From positions 1-64,000 of the forward strand of contig CANMXJ010000018.1 of NCBI GenBank assembly GCA_947501805.1: a DNA stretch of 64,000 nt, written 5' to 3'. Both the position numbers and the translations under genes were made by a program. The stretch is from an uncultured Sulfitobacter sp. (GTDB lineage: Bacteria > Pseudomonadota > Alphaproteobacteria > Rhodobacterales > Rhodobacteraceae). Each line of letters begins with the position of its first letter. Position 1 is the stretch's first letter. The notes under the pieces are model-generated. The model was not told the DNA's origin. It saw only the letters and a program-made list of their open reading frames with translations, and did no database searches. This document shows, one piece after another, positions 50,284 to 58,993 of the stretch.

Positions 50284-51738
50284 CTAGAACCACTTGCCAG
50301 CGGTCATGTCCGCAGGCATCGCCACTTCGGTATTTGTAGTCAGCGGCACAGACTTGAACTCTGCCTTGATCGCGCTGTTCCACTGCTTTGCACGTTCCAG
50401 CAACTCGCGGTCGTCTGATTGCATACGGCCCCGCGCCAGCACACAGCCCAGATCGGCACCGTGATAGCAATACTCCCCCGCACCATAAACGCGCAGATAG
50501 AATGCTTCCTGCTCGTCACCCAGCGCGTTGATGTTGTGACCCGCGCGTTTGAACTCGATCGCGCCGTTGTCATCCATACGCCAGATTCCGGAACGCGGTG
50601 CCTGTGTGATCAACTCGACCTTATCCTCTGTCTGCTTGAGAATAAGCTGCGTCCAGTAATCGTAGTGATTCCAGCGGCTTTGCACTTCGTCGATATCAAT
50701 CTCGTAGTCGACATCCATAAACTCAAGCAGATGGAACAGGAACATCGGACACCCGCCATAGGTCGAGGTGATCAGGTTGGTGGGTGGCGATGCACCGGAA
50801 ACCCGTGGGTTGATCTCGCCCAGATAAACTTCGTTGGTGTCGGTATCGAGCAGGAAGTCGCAACAGAAAACACCTTTGTAGCCTTCCTTATACAACTGAT
50901 CGCCCAGCTTGCGGGCCATTTCGCGCACCTTGTCGGGCACATCGTCCGGCAGGATCGCAGGCGAAATATCGTTGCCGCACCAGCCACCTTTGTAAGGCGT
51001 GATTTCTTCAAAACCGGTAATGTCGGTCATGACCGGCCCAACCAGCGTGCCGTGCCGTGTGGCGCAACCTTCAATCGTACCGGGCAGGTGGTTGATGCGC
51101 TTCATCACCTTCAACTCTTCGCCAATGATCTTGCTGGAAAACTTGTCCCAATCTTTCTTGGTCTTGATAAAGAACGTCGTGCGTCCGCTGTCGCCATAAG
51201 GCGTTTGAACCACCAGATCCTTGCCCAGCTTGGCACTCGCCGCGAGCTTGTTCAGCTGGCTGTAGTTATCCGCCCGACCCATGGTGTTGGGTGCGCTTTC
51301 AACACCTGCTTCGTTGCCGATGCGGGTGGTTTCGATCTTGCTGTCCAACCGGTGACGCAACTCGTTGGAGGGCAGCGCAATCTTGACGCCGACTTCCTCG
51401 CACAGCTCTTCGGTCTTTTCGTCGAACATCACAAAGATCGCCAGCCCCGGCTCACGTTCCGCCACGCGGGCGCGGAATTCGGGGTGATCGACCAGATAGT
51501 TGCCCACATCTTCCATAGACTGAAACACCGGTGCACCGATCTGCGTAGGCTTGAAGACACGCGGATGTTGGCCGTCAAAGACATCAAAATAGTTGACGAA
51601 CTCCAGCCCGCCGACCCATTGGTCCAACCCCATCAGGTTGAACGGAGTCGGCATCACCACATAAATCGGTGTCTTGTTGCGCCGCAGATAGCGGTAGATT
51701 TCTGTCAGTCCGACCAGTTTTTCTTTTTCTTCGGCCAT
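50284..51738 (-). CDS. ATP-grasp carboxylate-amine ligase-like protein
   Basis: A 484-residue cytoplasmic protein with an ATP-grasp domain. The metal- and ATP-binding motif is clear: CDFLLDTDTNEVYLGEINPR, with Glu308, Asn310 and Arg312, followed by VSGASPPTNL; the glycine-rich loop is TPYGDSGRTTFF (about 179-190). ATP-grasp enzymes join a carboxylate to an amine or thiol through an acyl phosphate. There is no biotin carboxylase C-terminal pattern, so a carboxylase role is not supported. The ATG at 51738 follows GGGAGAGAG; the longer frame from 51888 is not supported. Next to two C45-type acyltransferases and an amidase, a peptide- or amide-forming step is likely. Confidence 0.85.
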   Translation of the reverse strand: MAEEKEKLVGLTEIYRYLRRNKTPIYVVMPTPFNLMGLDQWVGGLEFVNYFDVFDGQHPRVFKPTQIGAPVFQSMEDVGNYLVDHPEFRARVAEREPGLAIFVMFDEKTEELCEEVGVKIALPSNELRHRLDSKIETTRIGNEAGVESAPNTMGRADNYSQLNKLAASAKLGKDLVVQTPYGDSGRTTFFIKTKKDWDKFSSKIIGEELKVMKRINHLPGTIEGCATRHGTLVGPVMTDITGFEEITPYKGGWCGNDISPAILPDDVPDKVREMARKLGDQLYKEGYKGVFCCDFLLDTDTNEVYLGEINPRVSGASPPTNLITSTYGGCPMFLFHLLEFMDVDYEIDIDEVQSRWNHYDYWTQLILKQTEDKVELITQAPRSGIWRMDDNGAIEFKRAGHNINALGDEQEAFYLRVYGAGEYCYHGADLGCVLARGRMQSDDRELLERAKQWNSAIKAEFKSVPLTTNTEVAMPADMTAGKWF

Positions 51739-52110
51739 TTTCGGCTCTCTCCCGTTGGTACAATCGTTTTCGTGCGGTTGTTCTTTTGCGCTATCGCGTC
51801 GAAGCAACCCTAACGGGATTCGCCGCGCTGTCTCTGCCAAAAATTTGCGCGGGTTGCGCAATCTGGCCTGAAGGCTCTTGAAATTCAAAAGTATGATCTC
51901 TTTGCAATTATTGCTAGAATCCGAGCCTTAGCAATGTTTCAAGTGCGATAGTGGCCCATTATTAACATTATGATTGCCGACAGTATAGTCCATGATGTAG
52001 CCTGCCCGACAAGCCACGTTTTTCGGGGTGGAAAAAATGGCAGCCGCACAATCCGGCCAAGCCAACGTAATAAAGTAGCGCAAAAGCGCTTGATCTGGAG
52101 GATCTACTTA
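51739..52110. promoter_or_regulatory. Divergent promoter region between ATP-grasp and TRAP genes
   Basis: A 372-nt region between two divergently transcribed units. It contains the inverted repeat ATTGCTA-N12-TAGCAAT at 51910-51935 within AT-rich sequence (TTGCAATTATTGC just before it), a plausible regulator site for both directions. No reading frame with a ribosome-binding site was found, and no RNA gene. Confidence 0.6.
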
Positions 52111-53133
52111 ATGAACATGAACCTGTTCACACGCCGCGCAGCGGTGGTTGCGATATCTGGTATCGTCGCCCTGTCCGCATATGCCTCGGCAGCAGCAGCT
52201 GACACGACACGTCTTCGGTTCCACACGTTTTACGGCACCGAAATTGACCCGATCTTGAAGAAATTCAAAGACACGGTCAAAGAGAAATCAGGCGGTGATC
52301 TGCGCCTTACCGTTTTCCATGGCGGCGAACTGGTCGCGAGTGATCAGCTGTTGGACGCTGCAAAAAAAGGCTCCATTGACATCGCACACGGCCACGGCGG
52401 CTATTGGTCGGGTCAGGTAGACATCGGCAATATCGAAGCCGGATTGCCCGGTGGCTGGACCAGCCTTGATGAGGCAAAAGCATTTTTTGACAGCGCACCT
52501 GTCGATTCCCTGCTGACCGAAGCCTACGACGAAGCCGGTGTTGTGTATCTGGGCAAAGGCTACGGTCACGACTACGACTTGCTGACAAAAGAGCCGGTTA
52601 CATCGCTTGCCGATTTGAAAACACGCAAAATCCGTGCCACGTCCAACGTTGCCAAGGTACTGGAATACTTTGAAATTCCGACGGTATACCTGCCAGCTGG
52701 TGAACTCTACATCGGTATGTCCACAGGCGTCATCGACGGCGCAATCTATGGCGGCCCGATTGAATACGAACAGCTCAAGCTGAACGAGACGGCAACACAC
52801 TACACCCGTTTGAACATGCTGATGCCCGGCTGGACCGAGACGTTCCTTGCCAACCCTGAAAAGTGGAATGCCCTGTCCGACGAGCACAAGGCCATCATGC
52901 AAGAAGCAACCGCGCAGTTTGCCCAAGACATCAACGACTGGCTTGCCGAAGGAAACCAGTCTGTTGTCGACAAGGGTGACGTGTTCGAATTTGCGATCCT
53001 GCCCGAAGCAGACTCCAAAGAGCTGACAGTGGCAGCACAGGAAGTCTGGCAGGAAGAAGCCGGACGTTCCGAGCGCAACAAAAAGCTGATCGACCTGTTG
53101 GTTGAAAACGCCAAGGCGCAAGGGCGTCTGTGA
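52111..53133 (+). CDS. dctP: TRAP transporter substrate-binding protein (DctP-type)
   Basis: A 340-residue periplasmic protein with a signal peptide (about 1-30, ending ASAAAA). The body has the DctP fold: FHTFYGTEIDPILKKFKDTV, then KTRKIRATSNVAKVLEYFEIPTV with the conserved arginine that contacts substrate carboxylates, and GMSTGVIDGAIYGG. GGAGG sits 9 nt before the ATG at 52111. It is the first gene of a dctP-dctQ-dctM unit transcribed divergently from the ATP-grasp gene. Substrates of this family are usually carboxylic acids. Confidence 0.93.
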   Translation: MNMNLFTRRAAVVAISGIVALSAYASAAAADTTRLRFHTFYGTEIDPILKKFKDTVKEKSGGDLRLTVFHGGELVASDQLLDAAKKGSIDIAHGHGGYWSGQVDIGNIEAGLPGGWTSLDEAKAFFDSAPVDSLLTEAYDEAGVVYLGKGYGHDYDLLTKEPVTSLADLKTRKIRATSNVAKVLEYFEIPTVYLPAGELYIGMSTGVIDGAIYGGPIEYEQLKLNETATHYTRLNMLMPGWTETFLANPEKWNALSDEHKAIMQEATAQFAQDINDWLAEGNQSVVDKGDVFEFAILPEADSKELTVAAQEVWQEEAGRSERNKKLIDLLVENAKAQGRL

Positions 53134-53738
53134 TGAGCATAGTGACAAGATATCTTGTCGCGCAGGATGGCCTGTCCGAATTTGTCGGACGGGCCATTTC
53201 CTGGCTAACGCTGGGAATGATCGGGGTGTTGATGATCGAGATTGTCTCTCGCTACTTCCTCAACGCCCCGACCCTTTGGGCTCATGAAACCAGCACCATG
53301 CTCTATGGTGCTTTTTGTATGTTGGCCGGGTGCTATACATTGCGCCACCGGGGACATGTGCGCAGCGAAGTCATCTGGGGCGTCTTACCCAAGCGGGCAC
53401 AGGCGTTTTGTGACGTACTGATTTTCTCTGCCGGTTTTGTGGTGCTCTCGATTTTTCTAAAGCTGGCAATCGGTTTTGCAGCCGAAAGCTGGGCCGTGCT
53501 GGAGTATTCCAACAAAAGCATGTGGCAACCGCCCCTGTATCCGATCAAGACGGTTATTCCCGTCGCTGTTGGCCTGGTCCTGTTGCAAAATATTGCCGAG
53601 TTGCTGCGGGCCGTTCTGACGGTATTGAACATCGACTATGATGATCCCCGCGAACGGGAGCTGGATATTGATATCGACCCCGAATTGCTCGCTGTTGCAA
53701 CCAAAGCCGACGTTGCCACACCTTCCGACAAACGCTGA
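53133..53738 (+). CDS. dctQ: TRAP transporter small permease (DctQ-type)
   Basis: A 201-residue membrane protein with four helices (about 15-40, 50-72, 90-110 and 130-152) and the DctQ signature around APTLWAHETSTMLYGAFCMLAG. A charged C-terminal tail rich in Asp and Glu extends about 35 residues beyond the usual length. The ATG overlaps the dctP stop (TGATG). Confidence 0.9.
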   Translation: MSIVTRYLVAQDGLSEFVGRAISWLTLGMIGVLMIEIVSRYFLNAPTLWAHETSTMLYGAFCMLAGCYTLRHRGHVRSEVIWGVLPKRAQAFCDVLIFSAGFVVLSIFLKLAIGFAAESWAVLEYSNKSMWQPPLYPIKTVIPVAVGLVLLQNIAELLRAVLTVLNIDYDDPRERELDIDIDPELLAVATKADVATPSDKR

Positions 53739-53780
53739 TTTTCGGGCGCAGAACGCTGCTGCCTGCCTAAGGATATATTG

Positions 53781-55094
53781 ATGGAAAATCTGGACCCGCT
53801 TGTCATAACGGCAATCATGTTCTCGTCGATGCTGCTGCTGATGGCCCTTGGTGCGCCGCTGGCTTGGGCACTGACAATTTGCGGCATTGGCAGCGCCTAT
53901 GCGATTTACGGCGATGGCGGGCTTGATCTGTTGATCTCTTCCACCTTCAGCGCGATGGACAACTTCCTGCTGGTGGCCCTGCCGCTGTTTATTTTCATGG
54001 GACTGGTCCTGCAACGCTCGGGCATCACCGATGATCTGTTCGAGATGATTCACAAACTGATGGGCCGTCTGCCCGGCGGTCTTGGCATCGGTACCGTTAT
54101 CATCTGCGCGCTGATTGCTGCGATGGCCGGTGTGTCGGGTGCGGCAACCGTTAGCCTTGGTATCATCGCCCTGCCCGCCATGTTGAACCGTGGTTATGAC
54201 AAACGGCTGGTCACGGGCACAATCATGGCCGGCGGCGCGCTTGGTTTTCTGATCCCGCCCAGCGTTCTGATGATCATCTACGCCTTTCTCAGCCGCGATT
54301 CCGTGGGTAAACTGTTTGCCGCCGGATTGATGCCGGGCCTGATGCTGGCCACGATCTATATCTTTTACATCCTGATCCGTTGCCGCATTAACCCGACGCT
54401 TGGCCCCCCTGCCGAAGAACAGTTCACAGCGGCCGAAAAGTTCAAATCCCTGCGCTTTCTGATCGCGCCGGGCCTGCTGATCTTTACCGTTCTGGGCTGT
54501 ATCATCGGCGGCATCACATCACCTTCCGAAGCCTCCGCCATTGGCGCGTTCGGGTCGCTGGTGATCGCCGGAGTGCAACGCCGCCTCAGCTGGGACATGA
54601 TGCGTTATGTCATGCTGTCCACAACCAAGCTGATGGGCATGCTGATGTGGATCACCATCGCGGCGGTGTTCTTTTCCAAGATCTATGTCGGCGTGGGTGC
54701 CGGTGCCGTTGTGGGCGAGCTGATCGAGGATTATGAACTGTCCCCGAACCTCGTGATCATCGCGATGCTGGTGGCTTACTTTGTCCTTGGTATGTTTCTG
54801 GATGACTTTGCGATTGTGTTCATCACCGTGCCGCTGTTTGTCCCGATCGTGCGCGATTTGGGCTTTGACACCACGTGGTTCGCGGTGCTGTTCATCCTCA
54901 GCATGCAGTCTGCCTATCTGACGCCACCCTTTGGATACAACCTGTTCTATATGCGGTCCGTGGCTCCCAAGGAGGTCTCGATTGTCGACATTTACTGGGG
55001 CGCGATCCCGTTTGTCGGATTGCAAATCCTCGGCTTGGCGCTGGTGTTCCTGTTCCCGCAGATTGCCTTGTGGTTACCAAGTATCCTGTTCTGA
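53781..55094 (+). CDS. dctM: TRAP transporter large permease (DctM-type)
   Basis: A 437-residue permease with about 12 helices, characteristic segments ALPLFIFMGLVLQRSGI, GVSGAATVSLGIIALPAM and GGALGFLIPPSVLMIIYAFLSR. AAGGA lies about 10 nt before the ATG at 53781 (a TTG at 53778 is the alternative). It completes the first TRAP unit and converges on the second TRAP permease gene; a hairpin lies between the two stops. Confidence 0.93.
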   Translation: MENLDPLVITAIMFSSMLLLMALGAPLAWALTICGIGSAYAIYGDGGLDLLISSTFSAMDNFLLVALPLFIFMGLVLQRSGITDDLFEMIHKLMGRLPGGLGIGTVIICALIAAMAGVSGAATVSLGIIALPAMLNRGYDKRLVTGTIMAGGALGFLIPPSVLMIIYAFLSRDSVGKLFAAGLMPGLMLATIYIFYILIRCRINPTLGPPAEEQFTAAEKFKSLRFLIAPGLLIFTVLGCIIGGITSPSEASAIGAFGSLVIAGVQRRLSWDMMRYVMLSTTKLMGMLMWITIAAVFFSKIYVGVGAGAVVGELIEDYELSPNLVIIAMLVAYFVLGMFLDDFAIVFITVPLFVPIVRDLGFDTTWFAVLFILSMQSAYLTPPFGYNLFYMRSVAPKEVSIVDIYWGAIPFVGLQILGLALVFLFPQIALWLPSILF

Positions 55095-55143
55095 CAACGG
55101 CTTTACTCGGCCAGTTCGAAATCAACCACGCTTGTGGTAGAAC

Positions 55144-55175
55144 GCAATAGGGCGGCATTATTTCTGCCCTATTGC
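55144..55175. terminator. Hairpin between convergent TRAP permease genes
   Basis: A 10-bp perfect inverted repeat (55144-55153 with 55166-55175) with a 12-nt loop sits 50 nt after one dctM stop and overlaps the last codons of the other. It probably acts as a two-way terminator, although the T run on each side is short. Confidence 0.55.
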
Positions 55176-56452
55176 AACGCATTTGGCAGCCAAAGCGCGA
55201 TGTCAGGGAAAGCAATCAACAGAAACGCCATCGCCAGCATAGTCAGGCAATAGGGCAACGCGCCCAGCATCACTTCGTTCAAACTCCCCGATTTGCGCGC
55301 ACCTTGCACCACATAGAGATTGAGACCGACAGGTGGTGTGATCAGCGCCATTTCGATCAGCACGATCATCAGGATGCCGAACCAGATCACGTCATAGCCC
55401 TGTGCCAGCACCAGCGGCACAATGATCGGAATCGTCACTACCATTAGGGATAGGGTCTCGATAAAGAAACCCAGCACGATATACAAAACCACAACCACAA
55501 GGATGGTTTTGAGCGGTGTCAGGCCCAGACCAGTCATGAACCCGGTCAATTCACGCCCCAAACCCGCAGAAGCCAGCGTGAAGTTGAGGAAGGACGCGCC
55601 AATCACGATCAGCATGATCATCGAGGTAATCTTGACCGTCCCTGTCAGGCTTTGTGCCATCATGTCCCAAGACACACCGCCAAAGAAAAACGCAATCACC
55701 AAGGCACCCGCGACACCTACTGCCGCCGCTTCGGTCGGCGTGGCCCAGCCGCGATAGATTGAGCCAACGATCAGACCGAACAGAATAAGGATCGGCACCA
55801 GATCAATCAGCGCCCGCAACATCTGCGAAAACGGAAAGGTGCGCCGGATACCGCCAAGGTCAGGGCGCACAAGACAGATCAGCACTGTGACCAACATAAA
55901 ACAAAGCGCCAGCGCGATTCCCGGTACAAGCCCTGCAAGGAACAGCTGTGGAATGGAGGACTGCGTGAGGAAGCCATAGACGATCAGGTTAATCGACGGC
56001 GGGATCATAATGCCCAGCGTGCCACCGGCGGCAATCGCACCAGAGAACAGCTTGGGATCATAGCCCAGTTTCTCGGCTTGCGGCATGGCAACTGTTGCGA
56101 CCGTGGCGGCCGTTGCAACAGAGGAGCCGGAGGTCGCGGAAAACATCGTGGCCGTAGCGATATTGGCATGTACCAAGCCACCGGGCAGCCATGACACCCA
56201 ACGATCCAGTGCCGCATAGGTCCGCGTGGCGACACCACTGCGCACAAGGATTTCCCCCAGCAAGACAAAGAACGGAATGGCGATCAAAGTCGCGGAATTG
56301 GACGACGACCACACCATATTCCCCAAGCCGCGCGTCAGCGGAAAGCTGGAGAAAAACGTATCAACGCCAAACCCCAGCAGGAACAGAACGATGCCCACGG
56401 GAATCGACAACGCCAGTAGCCCCAACAAGCTGACAGAGACAAAACCGATCAT
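55169..56452 (-). CDS. dctM: TRAP transporter large permease (second system)
   Basis: A 427-residue permease with about 12 helices: IPFFVLLGEILVRSGVATR, GSSVATAATVATVAMPQ and GGTLGIMIPPSINLIVYGFL. The start at 56452 overlaps the dctQ stop by 4 nt (ATGA). It is clearly different from the neighbouring dctM of the first system, so the two are not recent duplicates. It belongs to the LysR-DUF1445-dctP-dctQ-dctM gene run on the minus strand. Confidence 0.92.
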   Translation of the reverse strand: MIGFVSVSLLGLLALSIPVGIVLFLLGFGVDTFFSSFPLTRGLGNMVWSSSNSATLIAIPFFVLLGEILVRSGVATRTYAALDRWVSWLPGGLVHANIATATMFSATSGSSVATAATVATVAMPQAEKLGYDPKLFSGAIAAGGTLGIMIPPSINLIVYGFLTQSSIPQLFLAGLVPGIALALCFMLVTVLICLVRPDLGGIRRTFPFSQMLRALIDLVPILILFGLIVGSIYRGWATPTEAAAVGVAGALVIAFFFGGVSWDMMAQSLTGTVKITSMIMLIVIGASFLNFTLASAGLGRELTGFMTGLGLTPLKTILVVVVLYIVLGFFIETLSLMVVTIPIIVPLVLAQGYDVIWFGILMIVLIEMALITPPVGLNLYVVQGARKSGSLNEVMLGALPYCLTMLAMAFLLIAFPDIALWLPNALQ

Positions 56453-56997
56453 TGCAATGTCTCCTGTTCGGCAAAGGCGCCGGCGAAATTTTCGGTCTCG
56501 GAATGACGTCCTTTGATCAGCAAACTGAGGGCTGCCAGTGTCACAAGACAGGACATCAGCGCAAACCAAACCCAACCTGCGAACCACGGCAGTTGCACCC
56601 ATGCCAGCGGTGTTTCAAGCGGCGTATTGGCGCGTGATCCGTTGGTGATGGAGCGTTCGACCACAGGCCATGCCTTGATCGCGATCATCACCACCACGCC
56701 GGACATGACGATCATCGAAAACACATCAAACAACGCCCGTTTGAAATCGCCAAACCGCGAACGCATCAGATCAATCCGCACATGCCCTAATTCGAGCAAC
56801 GTGTAGGACATCCCCCATGACGTCGCGAGCGCCATGGCGTAACCCGCGATCTCTTCTGTCCCTCCCAGTGAGGTGCCGAAACGGCGCATGATGATATCGA
56901 GTAAGACAAATCCGGCACAGGCCAGCAATCCGATCCCGACGGCAAAGGCCACACCTTTGTTGATCCGCCGCAGCAGCGCTATCATCCGCAATTCCAT
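56449..56997 (-). CDS. dctQ: TRAP transporter small permease (second system)
   Basis: A 182-residue membrane protein with four helices and the DctQ sequence GTSLGGTEEIAGYAMALATS. AAGGGG about 7 nt upstream sets the ATG at 56997. Its stop overlaps the dctM start by 4 nt and it follows the dctP gene by 30 nt. Confidence 0.88.
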   Translation of the reverse strand: MELRMIALLRRINKGVAFAVGIGLLACAGFVLLDIIMRRFGTSLGGTEEIAGYAMALATSWGMSYTLLELGHVRIDLMRSRFGDFKRALFDVFSMIVMSGVVVMIAIKAWPVVERSITNGSRANTPLETPLAWVQLPWFAGWVWFALMSCLVTLAALSLLIKGRHSETENFAGAFAEQETLQ

Positions 56998-57027
56998 ATC
57001 GGCACCCCTTTCGGAGGTTGGTGGCGT

Positions 57028-58056
57028 TTAATTGATCGTCACACCGACAACTTTTCCCACGCTGTCATTCCAGCGCCGCGCCCAGTCGCCGCCTGCCCGC
57101 TCTGCCCAATCAGGCAACACTTCGCTGGTCAGGATATCACGCGCGGTTTTGAAATCTGCATCGCTAACTTCGACCAATGTCATTGAACGTGTTTCCCCCG
57201 CACAGTCGCCATTGCCGGTCAGGCAAGCGATATCGCTGACCAAAGCACCCTGCGCATCAGCCCATGCGGCATCCTCGAATTCTGCCTTGATCTGGGTCGA
57301 AATCAGGCTCTGTGTAGCTGAATCGAGACTGTTCCATTTGTCCATGTTCATTGCGGTCACAACTGAATCCCATCCACCCAGCGGGATCGGCAACAGATGT
57401 GTCGACACTTCCCACCACCCAGCAGAATATCCGGAACCTGCACCTGTGACAGCGCAATCCACGACGCCGTTCTGCAACGCGCCCGGCACTTCGGAAAAGG
57501 ACACATTCACCCCTTCCGCCCCCAATGCCTCAAGCAGCTTTGCGGTCATGCGGCCAGAGGCGCGGATCTTGAGACCTTTCAAATCATCAAGGTTAGAGAC
57601 AGCATGATTGCAAAAAACCACCTGTGGCGGGTAGGGCGCAATCGCCAGCACATGTGAATTGAATCGATCGCGGTAAATATCCGAGATCATCGGACGCGCC
57701 GCATCAACCATTGCGCGGGCTTCGTCCGCTGTCAGCGCCAGCAGTGGCACATCAAGGCCTTCAAGCTCAGGCGCGTCGGCTACTGCGTAATCCGCGACCG
57801 TCATAGCGACGTCATAGACCCCCTGCCCTAGCAGCGGATAAATATCGCCCAAACCAAGGCTCATCTGGTTATGGGTAGTCAACTCCACCGTCAGCTTGCC
57901 ATCCGATGCAACGGGCAGAGTTTCGCTCCAGAAGGGTGCCTCGTATTGCTGGTGCAATGGCAGGCTGGACCAGCTGCCGACGACGGACAGGTTTTCGGCC
58001 CAAGCAGGTGCTACCGTCATCGTGGTTGCGGCGAGGATCGCGCATGTCTTTTTCAT
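57028..58056 (-). CDS. dctP: TRAP transporter substrate-binding protein (second system)
   Basis: A 342-residue periplasmic protein with a signal peptide (about 1-20, ending PAWA). The family pattern is present as KGLKIRASGRMTAKLLEALGAEGVNVSFSEV with the substrate-binding arginine, and GVVDCAVTGAGSGYSAGWWE. A pair of cysteines near residues 273 and 279 (CLTGNGDC) may form a disulfide. It precedes dctQ and follows the DUF1445 gene, all on the minus strand. The ligand is probably the substrate of the DUF1445 enzyme. Confidence 0.9.
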   Translation of the reverse strand: MKKTCAILAATTMTVAPAWAENLSVVGSWSSLPLHQQYEAPFWSETLPVASDGKLTVELTTHNQMSLGLGDIYPLLGQGVYDVAMTVADYAVADAPELEGLDVPLLALTADEARAMVDAARPMISDIYRDRFNSHVLAIAPYPPQVVFCNHAVSNLDDLKGLKIRASGRMTAKLLEALGAEGVNVSFSEVPGALQNGVVDCAVTGAGSGYSAGWWEVSTHLLPIPLGGWDSVVTAMNMDKWNSLDSATQSLISTQIKAEFEDAAWADAQGALVSDIACLTGNGDCAGETRSMTLVEVSDADFKTARDILTSEVLPDWAERAGGDWARRWNDSVGKVVGVTIN

Positions 58057-58076
58057 TCTTTCTCTCCCAGTTGATT

Positions 58077-58898
58077 TTATATTTGCAGAATTGTTGTTTC
58101 AGCATCTTCGGCCACATCCGAGATCAGCATGTGACCGGGCGAATGGGTAATACACAGCGGCAGTTTCGCGCGCAGCAGCACGTTTTGCGGTGTCACGCCA
58201 CAGGCCCAGTACACCGGCACCTCGCCCGCCTTGATCGTCACCGCCTCGCCCCAGTCAGGCTGGCTTAGGTCCGCAATGCCAAGGGCTGCCGGATCACCGA
58301 CCGCTATCGGTGCGCCATGCGCTTGCGGGAACTGTGCACTGATCCTGTGCGCCTTTTCGACCTGCGTTTCTGGGATGGGTCGCATCGTGACAACCATGTC
58401 TCCGGCAAAAGGGCCTGCCGGCACAAGCGCGATGTTGCTGCGGTACATCGGCACGTTCCGCCCGTCCTCAATATGGCGCACGGGAATGCCACTGCGCATC
58501 AACGCGTTTTCGAAGGTAAACGAACAGCCAAGCGCAACGGTGACCAGATCGTTTTCCCAAATGTCCGAAATATCCGCCACCTCATCCACAAGCACACCAT
58601 CAACAAACACCCGGTATCGCGACACATCAGTGCGGATATCAATGTCACGGCCAAGGGTTGGCAGCATCGGGTTACCCGTATCGCTCACCCCTACAACGGG
58701 ACAGGGTTTGGGGTTGCGTTGGCAGAAACGCAGGAAATCCAGCGCATATCGGTCAGGCAGAATGGCAAGGTTGCATTGCAACTTGCCCGCTGCCAATCCG
58801 GCTGTATGCCCGCCATAGGCACCCGTGCGAATTGCAGCGCGCACATCAGAAGCGGATGCGGTCTTCAGATCGGAATAGGTCTGTTGCAGCTGTGTCAT
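58077..58898 (-). CDS. DUF1445 hydro-lyase/D-glutamate cyclase-like enzyme
   Basis: A 273-residue enzyme of the DUF1445 (YcsI) family: RAAIRTGAYGGHTAGLAAGKLQ near the start, then RFCQRNPKPCPVVGVSDTGNP, ALGCSFTFENALMRSGIPV and YWACGVTPQNVLL with ITHSPGHMLISD at the end. Relatives include the mitochondrial D-glutamate cyclase domain, and others are annotated as hydro-lyases. The cysteines in the last motifs are conserved in the family. GGTGGGGAC precedes the ATG at 58898. Clustered with a TRAP importer and a LysR regulator, it probably acts on the imported acid. Confidence 0.88.
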   Translation of the reverse strand: MTQLQQTYSDLKTASASDVRAAIRTGAYGGHTAGLAAGKLQCNLAILPDRYALDFLRFCQRNPKPCPVVGVSDTGNPMLPTLGRDIDIRTDVSRYRVFVDGVLVDEVADISDIWENDLVTVALGCSFTFENALMRSGIPVRHIEDGRNVPMYRSNIALVPAGPFAGDMVVTMRPIPETQVEKAHRISAQFPQAHGAPIAVGDPAALGIADLSQPDWGEAVTIKAGEVPVYWACGVTPQNVLLRAKLPLCITHSPGHMLISDVAEDAETTILQI

Positions 58899-58954
58899 GT
58901 CCCCACCCAAATGCTTGGGGAAAGCATCTCATAGAGACGAGCATCCAATCAAAT

Positions 58955-58993
58955 TATCATTCTGTATCAGAAGTGATAGATTTCTTGAAATCT
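58955..58993. promoter_or_regulatory. Two dyads upstream of the DUF1445-TRAP genes
   Basis: TATCATTCTG at 58955-58964 and CAGAAGTGATA at 58968-58978 form a near-perfect inverted repeat resembling a LysR-type site. Directly after it AGATTTC-TT-GAAATCT (58978-58993) is a perfect palindrome at the LysR stop. Together they lie 57-95 nt before the DUF1445 start and could be the binding region of the LysR protein. Confidence 0.55.

Noticed and set aside
50284..51738. Biotin carboxylase as the label for the ATP-grasp protein
   Set aside because: Only the ATP-grasp core is shared; no biotin carboxylase C-terminal domain or carboxylase partner genes are present.
50419..51813. Open frame of 464 codons on the plus strand
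   Set aside because: It is antisense to the ATP-grasp gene, which has clear family motifs and a ribosome-binding site; the antisense product has no recognisable domain.
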